From positions 1-64,000 of the forward strand of contig CALUXX010000006.1 of the NCBI GenBank assembly GCA_944324845.1: a DNA stretch of 64,000 nucleotides, given 5' to 3'. Made by a program: the position numbers and the translations under genes. Positions 43,660 to 53,033 of the stretch are shown piece by piece. The stretch's first letter is position 1. Every line of letters starts with the position of its first letter. The notes under the pieces are model-generated. The model saw nothing but the letters and a program-made list of their open reading frames with translations. It had not been told where the DNA came from and did no database searches. Source of the DNA: Candidatus Gastranaerophilales bacterium (lineage in GTDB: Bacteria > Cyanobacteriota > Vampirovibrionia > Gastranaerophilales > Gastranaerophilaceae).

Positions 43660-44811
43660 TTATTTTTCGTATATCCAACCGTTAGTTAAATCAACTTTGA
43701 TTGGTTCAAGTAATTTAACATTGATAATATCTGATGCCGGAACTTCAAGTTTTTCACCTTTGAATGCCCATCTTACAAATTTCATCCACCAGTTTCTGTC
43801 TTTTTTAATCTCACCTAATGCGATGAATGCTGTAGTTTGATCATTGGTTGTTGTAACAAGTGCGTTTTTCAAAATTAAAACACCGTTTTGTCTGAAATAC
43901 AAACCTGGTCTTACATCCAATAATTGTCCTGATAATGAAGCACCTTCTCTGATTAAGATATATTTATCTTTTGTTACATAGTTTTGTGGAACTGATGCTG
44001 AGTATAATGCTCCGCCTTCTGAGGTTTGTGAACTCATGTATGTTGTTACTTTTATTGGAAGAATAGTTCCTGCAGGAATTGTTCCTACGCTGCCTTGAAC
44101 TGTTGCGCCATCAATTACAAAACCTTCTCCTACTTTTTTGCGCATTGCTTCTGCTAATTTTGCGTTAGGGTTAAGTTTTGCTTGTTCCATCATTCTGTAT
44201 AAAATTGATGCTACTTCTGCTCTTGTTGCTGGTCTATCGGCTTCTAGGTTTGTTGAACCGTCTGCTGATGGTGCGTTAACTACCATACCTAGAATTTCTG
44301 CTTTGCCGGCAGGGATTAAAAACCATTCAGGTACAGAATTTGCATCTTTGTATTTTTTCATTAATACTTCTTTTGCTTTTGCACAACTGATTGTTTCTGT
44401 GGTAAGTGCATTTACTGCAACAGATAGTGATTCTGCTCTTGATACTGAATCTTCCGGTCTGAAGGTATCTGTGTCTTTTTCATTTGATATTAAATCGAAA
44501 TATACTGCTTTTTGAATGTCTTCATAAGCCCAGTAATTTTCGTCAATATCAGTGAAGTTAACAGGTTGAGCAACTTTTGTGTGCTCTTGACCTAATGCGC
44601 GGATTGCCATTGCTGCAAATTCTGCTCTTGTTACATTTGCATCAGGTTTGAATGTTCCATCCGGATATCCTACAATAACCCCTTTTTCGGATAGAATTTC
44701 AATGTCTTTTGCTGCCCAATAGTTGCTGTTTACATCAGGAAATGCGTAACTTTGCAAACATCCTGCGGCTGCAATTAGAACCATTAGTAATAACTTGAAT
44801 AATTTTTTCAT
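43660..44811 (-). CDS. S-layer homology (SLH) domain envelope protein
   Basis: 383 residues. A signal peptide ends near residue 23 (SYA|FPDV); an AAGC box at 15-18 also permits lipidation. Three SLH domains follow: YWAAKDIEILSEKGVIVGYP with TRAEFAAMAIRAL, a second with YWAYEDIQKAVYFDLI, and a third, more divergent, ending TRAEVASILYRMME (about 200-213). The C-terminal 170 residues are beta-rich and unassigned. SLH domains bind pyruvylated cell-wall glycan, and a CsaB-type pyruvyl transferase lies 8 kb away. GAAGGAGGG precedes the ATG, consistent with high expression. Confidence 0.88.
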   Translation of the reverse strand: MKKLFKLLLMVLIAAAGCLQSYAFPDVNSNYWAAKDIEILSEKGVIVGYPDGTFKPDANVTRAEFAAMAIRALGQEHTKVAQPVNFTDIDENYWAYEDIQKAVYFDLISNEKDTDTFRPEDSVSRAESLSVAVNALTTETISCAKAKEVLMKKYKDANSVPEWFLIPAGKAEILGMVVNAPSADGSTNLEADRPATRAEVASILYRMMEQAKLNPNAKLAEAMRKKVGEGFVIDGATVQGSVGTIPAGTILPIKVTTYMSSQTSEGGALYSASVPQNYVTKDKYILIREGASLSGQLLDVRPGLYFRQNGVLILKNALVTTTNDQTTAFIALGEIKKDRNWWMKFVRWAFKGEKLEVPASDIINVKLLEPIKVDLTNGWIYEK

Positions 44812-44980
44812 ATTCCCTCCTTCTTTGTGCCGTAGTTTATCTTATAAATCTACCATACATTTTATTTTTTTTATAGTTTTTAGTCTTGTAGTGTTAATTT
44901 CTGTAAAGGTGGTATTTTTTCTTTGAGGTGTCCTTTTTGTTTGTGATATCATACGGGATATAGCTTTTGGAGGAGGATTC

Positions 44981-45613
44981 ATGTTTAAGAGTAGAATAAG
45001 TGCATTACCCAATTATTGTAATGGGAAATTGTATAGCCGCTGGGATAGAGTGACAAATGTTTTTGGTGAAAAAAGTCTTTTAGCTATAAAAAGAAACAAA
45101 AAAGGTGAAACTGTTGAATTGTTGATTTCTGAAGATGGCAAAAGAGAATTATTTACTAATGATTATAAGATTATGGATATATTCGGTGATGACCGTGTAA
45201 AACGTACTTATACTTATCAAAAAACAAAAGATGGTATTGTTGGCAGGATGTCTGTTGACGAAAGTAATGAAACTAAACCTTTAATTACTGCAGCAAATTG
45301 GTTAGTTAAAAATTTCGTTCCTCAAGAAGTAAATTTAACTTTAAATACAAATCATCCAAAAGCAACAATGTATGTGCCTGATGTTAAGGTTATTGAAGAT
45401 CTTATGAATTCAAAACCTATTGTTGTAAAAAATATTAAGGCTACTAATTTTTCTAAGGATATAAAATCTTTACCTTCAAAATTAGAAATGACTTCTGTTG
45501 ATGGAAAAGTTGCTGTTTCTGATTCTCCTGAAACAGGTAGTATTTTTGCCTCAAAATATAGAGCTACAAAACCTGAAACTCATCCTATGGAACATATTAA
45601 TGTTGTTGTATAG
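44981..45613 (+). CDS. hypothetical protein
   Basis: 210 residues, not recognised. There is no signal peptide or membrane helix. The first 60 residues look beta-rich (RWDRVTNVFGEKSLLAIKRN, ETVELLISEDGKRELF). A Ser/Lys-rich end follows. GGAGGAGG before the ATG is a very strong ribosome site. It is divergent from the SLH gene and about 110 nt upstream of the MlaA fusion. Confidence 0.65.
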   Translation: MFKSRISALPNYCNGKLYSRWDRVTNVFGEKSLLAIKRNKKGETVELLISEDGKRELFTNDYKIMDIFGDDRVKRTYTYQKTKDGIVGRMSVDESNETKPLITAANWLVKNFVPQEVNLTLNTNHPKATMYVPDVKVIEDLMNSKPIVVKNIKATNFSKDIKSLPSKLEMTSVDGKVAVSDSPETGSIFASKYRATKPETHPMEHINVVV

Positions 45614-45722
45614 GATAAGTTTTTGCAATGTCTAATCAAGCGATACAGTCTGGTGTGTAATGCGTTAGTTCATTTACAAAAATATAATAAATTGTTTTTT
45701 ATAAAAGAACAGGAGAGTTGTT

Positions 45723-47828
45723 TTGAAGAAAAAATTTATTATATTTTTATTTGTATTTTTGCTGTTTTTTAATAATTTTTCTATTTTAGTTTTTGCCAAA
45801 GAAACAAGATATCCTGATTATTCTTACGAATTTTTAGGTGATGATGATTTTGAAAGCTTCAATAGGAAAATTTTTAATTTTAACTTAAAGCTCAATAAAT
45901 ATGCAATTCGTCCTATTCATATTCTATGGGCATCAATTATGCCTCAATACGGTATGGATAGGCTTCGTTCTATGGCAAATAATATTGAATATCCGATAAG
46001 ACTTATAAGCAGTCTTATTCAAAGAGATTTTGAAACTTCTAAAAATGAAACAATTCGTTTTTTTACGAACACTGTTTTTGGATTAGGTGGAATGTATGAT
46101 CCTGCAAAGAAATTTTTGAAAATAGAACAATCTAATGAAAATATGGAACAAGCTTTAGCTGGGTGTAAGGTAAGTTCAGGTAAATATTTTGTATTACCCA
46201 TTTTATCTTTTACCACCCCCAGAGGTATTTTAGGTAAGATTCTTGATACTGCCCTAAATCCCGGTTCTTATATCGGAACTCCAATTTTAGCTATAATTAA
46301 AGCATGTTTTACGATTAATAGAACTTCTTATTATCAAGATATTATAAAAATGGTTGAATCAACTTTTGCCGATCCTTATGAAATTGCAAAAATGATTTAT
46401 GGAATAAGTGATTATGTAAGGTGCAATAATTATGACAGAATAAATATTTTAGATAGTTTGTTTGTTCCTGTTTTAGTGGCTAATAATGAAGTTAAAGAGC
46501 AGAAAGTTGATTTGAAAAATTCGCCTGAAAAACCGAAAATTAAAGAAGATAAAGTTGTAAAAATGGAAGTTTCATCTGAGATTGCAACTCCTAATATGTT
46601 GTATGGCGGTGCATCTAAAGAAGATGAATACACAAATAGCTATAGTGCAGAAGATTTTAGGCTTGATGCTGATATAAATTTAGCCGGTTATAATCCCCAA
46701 TCTCCTGTTATTGATTCAATGCGTACTGCATTGTTAAATAATCCCGAAGTTAATAAATCTATTTGGAATGAATTATCTATTTGGAACAGAAGTTTTTCAA
46801 ATAGGATAAAGACTTCTAAAATAACTATAACAGAAGGGAAGGATGATTATAATTTTCGCTATATTATGCAAAAAGATACTTCGAAATCTCCTGTTGCAAT
46901 AATTTATCCTTCTATTGGAGAGGGGATAAATTCCGAGCATTCGGTAATTCTTGCAAAAATGTTTTATGATGTCGGATATAGCGTAATTATACAGGGAAGT
47001 CATTTTCAATGGGAATTTGTAAAGAGCATGCCTAAAGATTATCACCCTGGATTGCCCGCTGAAGATGCTAAAAAAATTCTTTTAGTAACTTCGAAAATCC
47101 TTGAAAAACTTCGTCTAAAGTATGATTATGAATTTGAGGATAAAGTTTTTATCGGAACATCTTTTGGAGCTTTAGAAACATTATTTGTCGGAGCGGAAGA
47201 ATATAAGCATAATACATTGGGAAATTCCAGATATATTTCAATTTGCCCACCGATTGAATTATTGTATGCGATGAAACAGGTCGATAAAAATGCGCAAGAG
47301 TGGAACAATTCTCCTGATGAATTTAAGCATAGAGTTGCTACAACGGCTGCGAAAGTTATAAAATTTTATAATTTGAAAGAAGATGTAGATTTTGAGATAA
47401 ATAATTTGCCATTTAGCGAATATGAAGCAAAACTTATTACAAGTTTTCTTATGCACCAAAAACTTGCTGATTTGATTTTTACTATTGAAAATTCCTCTAA
47501 TTCTAAGCCGAATTCGGATATTTATAATTATATTAATAATATGGGTTTTGAAGATTATACTAAAAAATATGTTTTGCCTGTTAATTATAAATTAGAAGAT
47601 TTGTCCTATGATACAAGTTTATATTCAATCGCATACTTTTTAGAAAATAGTGATAATTATAAAATTTATCATTCCGTAAATGATTATCTGACAAATCCAT
47701 ATCAAATGAAAAAATTGAAACAGTATTCCAAAGATAAATTAACTTTGTTTGATAATGGTTCACATTTGGGTTTTTTATATAGAAATGAATTTCTTGAAAA
47801 TTTAAAACAGACAATAATCGGTCACTAA
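45723..47828 (+). CDS. MlaA (VacJ) domain fused to an alpha/beta hydrolase-like domain
   Basis: 701 residues. A signal peptide ends near residue 26 (VFA|KE) with no lipobox cysteine. The MlaA domain (about 35-240) has DFESFNRKIFNFNLKLNKYA, RFFTNTVFGLGGMYDPAKKF and LPILSFTTPRG. MlaA proteins draw phospholipid from the outer leaflet of the outer membrane. After a Lys/Glu linker (about 255-300), a C-terminal domain (about 370-700) has an alpha/beta hydrolase elbow GTSFG with Ser480, a candidate Asp654 (YHSVNDY) and His681 (DNGSHLGF). It begins with TTG, 7 nt after GGAG. The role as a lipid hydrolase is an inference. Confidence 0.8.
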   Translation: MKKKFIIFLFVFLLFFNNFSILVFAKETRYPDYSYEFLGDDDFESFNRKIFNFNLKLNKYAIRPIHILWASIMPQYGMDRLRSMANNIEYPIRLISSLIQRDFETSKNETIRFFTNTVFGLGGMYDPAKKFLKIEQSNENMEQALAGCKVSSGKYFVLPILSFTTPRGILGKILDTALNPGSYIGTPILAIIKACFTINRTSYYQDIIKMVESTFADPYEIAKMIYGISDYVRCNNYDRINILDSLFVPVLVANNEVKEQKVDLKNSPEKPKIKEDKVVKMEVSSEIATPNMLYGGASKEDEYTNSYSAEDFRLDADINLAGYNPQSPVIDSMRTALLNNPEVNKSIWNELSIWNRSFSNRIKTSKITITEGKDDYNFRYIMQKDTSKSPVAIIYPSIGEGINSEHSVILAKMFYDVGYSVIIQGSHFQWEFVKSMPKDYHPGLPAEDAKKILLVTSKILEKLRLKYDYEFEDKVFIGTSFGALETLFVGAEEYKHNTLGNSRYISICPPIELLYAMKQVDKNAQEWNNSPDEFKHRVATTAAKVIKFYNLKEDVDFEINNLPFSEYEAKLITSFLMHQKLADLIFTIENSSNSKPNSDIYNYINNMGFEDYTKKYVLPVNYKLEDLSYDTSLYSIAYFLENSDNYKIYHSVNDYLTNPYQMKKLKQYSKDKLTLFDNGSHLGFLYRNEFLENLKQTIIGH

Positions 47829-47906
47829 TAATGTTATTATAAGATAGTTGATTGACCTTTAGGAAAGATTGTATTTTAATTGTACTTGAGAAGATAGTAG
47901 GGAAAT

Positions 47907-48617
47907 ATGCAGACTCAATTTGCAAGAACTGAATTATTACTGGGTGAAAAAGCCATTGAAAAACTAGCCAATTCAAAAGTTGCCGTGTTTGGTGTCGGCG
48001 GTGTTGGCGGGTATGTTGTTGAAGCTCTTGCAAGAAGCGGTGTTGGTGAAATTGCATTGATTGATAATGATGTTGTTTCTATAACAAATATAAATCGCCA
48101 AATCATTGCAACTCACAAAACTATTGGTCTGTATAAAGTGGATGTTGCAAAAGAAAGAATTTTGGAAATAAATCCTGATGCTATTGTGGATGTTTACAAA
48201 ATGTTTTATAATCCGCAAAATGCTGACGAGTTTAGTTTTTCGAAGTATAATTATATTGTTGATGCAATAGATACTGTTAGTGGAAAACTTTCCCTAATAG
48301 AAAAGGCAAAAGAGTATAAAGTGCCGATAATTTGCTCAATGGGTGCAGGAAATAAACTTGATGCTTCAAAATTTGAAGTTGCAGATATTTCAAAAACTTC
48401 AGTATGTCCATTAGCAAGAGTTATAAGAACTGAGTTGAAAAAAAGAAATATTAAAGGTGTAAAAGTAGTTTATTCCAAAGAACCTCCAATAAAACCCCAA
48501 TTTGATAAGCAAAATAGCGCAGAACTTAAAGTTCCTGGAAGTACAGCCTTTGTTCCCGCTGTTGCAGGTTTGATAATGGCTGGCGAAGTTATTAAAGATT
48601 TGACTAGAGAAATATAA
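47907..48617 (+). CDS. tcdA: tRNA threonylcarbamoyladenosine dehydratase
   Basis: ThiF/E1-like enzyme of 236 residues that cyclises t6A at tRNA position 37 using ATP. The nucleotide-binding loop VFGVGGVGGYVVEAL (about 27-41) is followed by LIDNDVVSITNINRQIIATH and the late SMGAGNKLDASKFEVADISK segment typical of TcdA. It lies upstream of pflA by 11 nt on the same strand and is likely cotranscribed. Confidence 0.9.
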   Translation: MQTQFARTELLLGEKAIEKLANSKVAVFGVGGVGGYVVEALARSGVGEIALIDNDVVSITNINRQIIATHKTIGLYKVDVAKERILEINPDAIVDVYKMFYNPQNADEFSFSKYNYIVDAIDTVSGKLSLIEKAKEYKVPIICSMGAGNKLDASKFEVADISKTSVCPLARVIRTELKKRNIKGVKVVYSKEPPIKPQFDKQNSAELKVPGSTAFVPAVAGLIMAGEVIKDLTREI

Positions 48618-48628
48618 AGGATGTTAAA

Positions 48629-49381
48629 ATGACAGAAATAATAGGAAATATTCATTCAATAGAAAGTTGTGGAACAGTAGATGGTCCGGGACTTAGATTT
48701 GTAGTATTTATGCAAGGTTGTCCTATGAGGTGCCAATATTGTCATAACCCTGACAGTTGGGGAACTGAGATAAATACACAAATGTCTGTTTCTGAAATAT
48801 TGGAAAAATATGACGGTGTTAAAGAGTTTGTTAAAAGTGGCGGATTGACTGTTACTGGTGGTGAACCGCTTATGCAAATTGATTTTGTTACCGAACTTTT
48901 TAAACAGGCTAAACAAAAAGAAATTCATACAGCCTTGGATACTTCCGGTATTTTGTTTAATCCTAACAATACTTCAAAAATTGATGAATTATTAAAATAT
49001 ACCGATCTTGTTTTGTTAGATATAAAACATATTGATAATGAAGAACATAAAAAACTTACAGGCATGCCAAATACTAATATTTTGGCATTTGCAAAATATT
49101 TATCAGATAAAAATATTCCAATGTGGGTAAGACATGTTGTTGTGCCGGGAATTACTTTTAATGAAGAATATTTGAAAAAATTAGGTGTATTCCTTGCAGA
49201 TTTGCACAATGTTCAGGCCTTGGATGTTTTGCCTTATCATGATATGGCTATTCCTAAATATGAAAGTTTAGGTATTGAATATCCGTTGAAAGGTACTATT
49301 CCACTTTCGAAAGGTGATGCTATTGTTGCAAGAAATTTCATTATTGATGGTATTAAAAGTGTTAAAAATCAGACTAAATAA
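48629..49381 (+). CDS. pflA: pyruvate formate-lyase activating enzyme
   Basis: Radical SAM enzyme that installs the glycyl radical on pyruvate formate-lyase. 250 residues. The cluster motif CPMRCQYC (Cys31, Cys35, Cys38) is followed by HNPDSW, then GGLTVTGGEPLMQ and ALDTSGI. VRHVVVPGIT and DVLPYHDM are also typical. The target enzyme gene is not in the window. AAAGGAT precedes the ATG. It converges on the cyclase gene with 3 nt between them. Confidence 0.93.
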   Translation: MTEIIGNIHSIESCGTVDGPGLRFVVFMQGCPMRCQYCHNPDSWGTEINTQMSVSEILEKYDGVKEFVKSGGLTVTGGEPLMQIDFVTELFKQAKQKEIHTALDTSGILFNPNNTSKIDELLKYTDLVLLDIKHIDNEEHKKLTGMPNTNILAFAKYLSDKNIPMWVRHVVVPGITFNEEYLKKLGVFLADLHNVQALDVLPYHDMAIPKYESLGIEYPLKGTIPLSKGDAIVARNFIIDGIKSVKNQTK

Positions 49382-49384
49382 TAA

Positions 49385-51421
49385 TTATTGCTGATTATTA
49401 TTGTTAGGTCTTTCAATACGTAATACTTCATAAATATCCATTTTTTGTGCTTTGCCGCGGATTTTTACTTCATTAATTTTAATAACATCTGCGACATCGC
49501 TTATGTATGAGTATGTTGAACTGCTTACTAGTAAGTTTGTTTTATATACTTTATTAAAACTTTCTATTCTGCTTGCAAGGTTAACGGTATCTCCAATAAC
49601 CGTATATTCCATACGTGCTTCTGAACCTATGTTGCCGATAAATACTTCGCCTGTGCAGATTCCGATACCTATCTCAATTTTCGGTTTACCTTCACGAAGC
49701 CATTTTTCCCTCAAATATTCAACTTTTTTTAGCATTTCATATGCACATCTTACTGCGTTTACCGGGTGATTCATATCCTGTATCGGTTCGCCGAATATTG
49801 CCATTACTGCATCGCCGATAAATTTGTTAATTACACCGTTATATTTAGTAATTATCGGTTCCATTTCCGTAAAATATTCATTCAATATTTTTGTTACATC
49901 TTCGGCTGACATTTTTTCACTCATACTTGTAAAGCCTCTAATGTCTGAAAATAATACAGTTACAATGGCTCTTTTTCCTCCAAGTTTAAGATCATCAATG
50001 TTGCTTACTACATTTTTCATAATATCTTGGGATAGATATTTCCCCATTGCTTGTTTTATTTTTTCTTTGTTTCGGTTTTCTGTAATGAATTTGAATGAGT
50101 ATCCAAAAATTAATGATACTATTTCTGCTGAAACTGGGAATACCGGATTTGTTATATATCCAAGGATTGTCATTATTATTAGAATTAAAAAGTATATTAT
50201 ATTTATTCCGATGATAGACAATAACCCTTTAAAGACTTTGGTTTTTAATATTATTACAAATACAAGTAATGAAAGAATTACAAAGAATATAAAATCAATT
50301 AAGAACATATAAATATTTTTATGTAGAAAATCTCCAAATCGAAGATTATCAAATGAAGTTGCTTGAATATCAACTCCTGGATGTCTTTCGTGCATTGGTG
50401 TTTTCAAAACATCATTGCTTGGTCCTGAAATGTTAACTCCGATAAAAATGATTTTATCTTTAAATAATTCAGGATTATATAAAGCATCTTCAGGATTTTT
50501 TTGCAGGTCATATTTTTCCGGGTGTGTTTCAGGAGTTATTCCTGCTTGAAGTGCATAATATGTTCTTAAAAGCCTGAATGCTGAAATTGAAATATGTGAA
50601 TAACTGGATGAATTTCCAAGTGTTTGATAATACCATATCGGGGTTGATATTAGTGAATGAGTTATACTGTCAGAATTGTAATCAGGATTGTATTCTATAG
50701 GGATTACAAGTCCTGTTTTCGGAATTATAAGTTTATTTTTGTCCAGTATAATTTTGTTTGTATTATTGGCTAAAAGATACATTTTTAAAGATAGCGAAGG
50801 ATAAAATTTATCACCAATTCTTACTATATATTGTTGATTATAAACTTGTCCTGTAAATACATCTTCTTTTAAATAAACTGAGCCATAATTTATTTGTTTT
50901 GATGCTAAATATTCAGAAACATTCGTAATTCCGTTGAAAGGTTTCGGATAATCATCTTTTGAAATTATTTCAACATCAAGTGCTTGATTTTTCTTAAATT
51001 TTTCAAATAATGGGTTTCCTTCGTCAGATTCCACAGATGGAGAATAGCCTGTAATAAGGTTTTTCATATTTTCCATTGTTTGAAGAAATTTATGATTTCC
51101 TTTTTTATCAGGATTAAAACTTGTTATACAAGCATCAAAACCTACAATTTTAGGTTTTGCATAAGTGTAAAAATAATCAAGCAACGCACTATATTGTTCA
51201 TTTGTCCACGGCCAAGAATATTTTTCTGCGGTAATATCATCAATGATGACTAATATTGTGTCATTTGATGGCCCGACATTTAGGGTTGCAAAGTTTTTTA
51301 TTAAAAATCCATAAACCGGTTTTGTTAAGAATGTTGCAGCGATTGCACTTATTACAATTGTTAAAAAGATATAAATAATGCTTGTCCCAACGTAAAACCA
51401 AAAGTTTTTGAATTTTCTCAT
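49385..51421 (-). CDS. CHASE2 domain adenylate/guanylate cyclase (class III)
   Basis: 678 residues. An N-terminal membrane helix (about 10-35) leads into a large extracytoplasmic CHASE2 sensor (about 45-350) with typical ILVIIDDITAEKYSWPWT, FVGFDACI-like and FKDKIIFIGVNISG stretches. Three membrane helices follow, then the cyclase domain (about 480-660). The metal-binding aspartates are in FSDIRGFT (about 492) and FIGDAVMAIFG (about 536), and the late VIGDTVNLASRIE is typical. It probably makes cAMP in response to an external signal. This architecture is common in Cyanobacteria. Confidence 0.93.
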   Translation of the reverse strand: MRKFKNFWFYVGTSIIYIFLTIVISAIAATFLTKPVYGFLIKNFATLNVGPSNDTILVIIDDITAEKYSWPWTNEQYSALLDYFYTYAKPKIVGFDACITSFNPDKKGNHKFLQTMENMKNLITGYSPSVESDEGNPLFEKFKKNQALDVEIISKDDYPKPFNGITNVSEYLASKQINYGSVYLKEDVFTGQVYNQQYIVRIGDKFYPSLSLKMYLLANNTNKIILDKNKLIIPKTGLVIPIEYNPDYNSDSITHSLISTPIWYYQTLGNSSSYSHISISAFRLLRTYYALQAGITPETHPEKYDLQKNPEDALYNPELFKDKIIFIGVNISGPSNDVLKTPMHERHPGVDIQATSFDNLRFGDFLHKNIYMFLIDFIFFVILSLLVFVIILKTKVFKGLLSIIGINIIYFLILIIMTILGYITNPVFPVSAEIVSLIFGYSFKFITENRNKEKIKQAMGKYLSQDIMKNVVSNIDDLKLGGKRAIVTVLFSDIRGFTSMSEKMSAEDVTKILNEYFTEMEPIITKYNGVINKFIGDAVMAIFGEPIQDMNHPVNAVRCAYEMLKKVEYLREKWLREGKPKIEIGIGICTGEVFIGNIGSEARMEYTVIGDTVNLASRIESFNKVYKTNLLVSSSTYSYISDVADVIKINEVKIRGKAQKMDIYEVLRIERPNNNNQQ

Positions 51422-51450
51422 TATATTCTCCCCGCTGCTTATTTATTTTA

Positions 51451-51459
51451 TGATATAAT
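51451..51459 (+). promoter_or_regulatory. extended -10 promoter of eda-kdgK-csaB
   Basis: TGATATAAT forms an extended -10. An AAGGAAG ribosome site and the ATG at 51483 follow. Confidence 0.5.
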
Positions 51460-51482
51460 AAATTAAGAAAAAAAGGAAGATT

Positions 51483-52088
51483 ATGAACACAGATATAATA
51501 AGCAAATTAAAAGAAAATAAAATATTTCCGATAATAAGAAGTTCTAATACTCAAGATGTTATTGATAAGGTCAATGCTCTTATTGATGGTGGTCTTGATG
51601 TTATGGAAGTTAATGTTGAAACTCCTAATATATTTAATGCTATTAGAAAAGTTTCAGATAAAGCAATTATTTGTGCAGGTGGAATTATAACTTCAATTCA
51701 AGCTCAAACAGCTATTGATTCAGGTGCAAAGTTATTTTCATCACCTATATTCCAAACAAATTTATTAAAAATTTCAAAAGACAAACAGCTTCCGTTTATC
51801 GCCGGTACATCTACTGCGAATGAAGCTTATTCTGCATGGAAATCAAGAATTCCTGTAGTAAAAATTTATCCGATTACAGCAATGGGTGGTGTTGAATATT
51901 TAGAAAACCTTTTGCGTCCTATGCCGTTTTTAAACGTTATTCCTCAGGGGGATGTTAAATTGTCAGAGATAAAAGGTTATCTTGATGCAGGAGCTCTTGC
52001 TGTTGGGGTTGGTAGAAATCTTACCAATGCTCAATCTTATTCTGAAATTACTGAAAGAACCAAGAAAATATTGGAGCAGTTGAAGTAA
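51483..52088 (+). CDS. eda: 2-keto-3-deoxy-6-phosphogluconate aldolase
   Basis: Class I aldolase of 201 residues splitting KDPG into pyruvate and glyceraldehyde 3-phosphate. The Schiff-base lysine is Lys127 in VVKIYP, and the conserved Glu42 is in MEVNVET. AGTSTANEA and the closing ALAVGVGRNL are consistent with the family. The stop overlaps the kdgK start (TAATG). With KdgK it forms the lower Entner-Doudoroff path for 2-keto-3-deoxygluconate. No edd gene is present. Confidence 0.9.
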   Translation: MNTDIISKLKENKIFPIIRSSNTQDVIDKVNALIDGGLDVMEVNVETPNIFNAIRKVSDKAIICAGGIITSIQAQTAIDSGAKLFSSPIFQTNLLKISKDKQLPFIAGTSTANEAYSAWKSRIPVVKIYPITAMGGVEYLENLLRPMPFLNVIPQGDVKLSEIKGYLDAGALAVGVGRNLTNAQSYSEITERTKKILEQLK

Positions 52089-53032
52089 TGTCTGATAAAC
52101 ATTTAGATATAATTACAATCGGTGAAAGTTTAATTGAATTTTCAACTAATCAAAAGTTTGAGGATGCTGAATGTTTGCATAAATATTACGGTGGAGATTC
52201 GCTCGTTGTTGCAGTTGCTGCCAGTAGATTGAAATCAAAAGTCGGTTTTATTACTTGTTTAGGTAATGATGCTTTTAAGGATTATCTTGTAAAAAGTTGG
52301 CAAAGTGAAGGTCTTGATATTTCTTGTGTTTCTACAGTTGAGGATAATAATGGAATTTATCTTGTATCAAGAGCTGCGGGGGAAGATAAAGAATTTATTT
52401 ACTATAGAAAAAAGATTGCACCTGCTAAGGTTTCTATCGAAAATATCAATGAAGATTATATAAAATCTGCAAATATTGTATATGCGTCAGGGATTACTCA
52501 ATCACTTTCAATTCAGGCAAGAGAATCTGTACAAAAAGCATTTACTATTGCAAAAGAAAATGGTGTGCTGACAGCTTATGATCCTAATTTTTCTGCTACT
52601 TTAACAACTAAAGATGCGGCTAAAGAAAAGTTTGATGATATTTTACCGTTAATTGATATTCTGTTTATCAATGATAAAAATGATATTAAACATCTTTTGG
52701 AATTGGATTCTGTTGAAAATGCAGCAAAAATTTTGTGTGACAGAGGTATTCATAATATAGTTATCAAATCAAGCAAGAACAATGGTTATTATGTTGTTTA
52801 TAATCAAAATGTAACTTTTGTTCCTTACTATACAAATAATGTGTTGGATACAACTTCAACGGGTGATACTTTTAATGGTGCATATTTGCATGCTATTGCA
52901 AAATCTTATACCCCTGTTGAAGCGGCAAAAATTGCAGCGATTGCGGCAGGGCTTCAGGCTCAAGGAATTGGGGCGATAAAGTCTATTCCTTATTATGATG
53001 AAGTTTATAATATTTATAAATCGGAGGCTTGA
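52088..53032 (+). CDS. kdgK: 2-keto-3-deoxygluconate kinase (PfkB family)
   Basis: 314 residues of the ribokinase fold. It starts DIITIGESLIEF, has HKYYGGDSLVVAVAASRL in the substrate site and TAYDPNFSATL, and ends with the anion-hole and catalytic-base motif TTSTGDTFNGAYLHA, in which Asp is the base. The KDG kinase assignment rests on coupling with eda; a related sugar kinase is possible. Confidence 0.85.
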   Translation: MSDKHLDIITIGESLIEFSTNQKFEDAECLHKYYGGDSLVVAVAASRLKSKVGFITCLGNDAFKDYLVKSWQSEGLDISCVSTVEDNNGIYLVSRAAGEDKEFIYYRKKIAPAKVSIENINEDYIKSANIVYASGITQSLSIQARESVQKAFTIAKENGVLTAYDPNFSATLTTKDAAKEKFDDILPLIDILFINDKNDIKHLLELDSVENAAKILCDRGIHNIVIKSSKNNGYYVVYNQNVTFVPYYTNNVLDTTSTGDTFNGAYLHAIAKSYTPVEAAKIAAIAAGLQAQGIGAIKSIPYYDEVYNIYKSEA

Positions 53033-53033
53033 T

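Noticed and set aside
52995-53033. Earlier in-frame start for csaB overlapping kdgK
   Set aside because: The GGAGG site is placed for the ATG at 53034, and the family N-terminus begins there.
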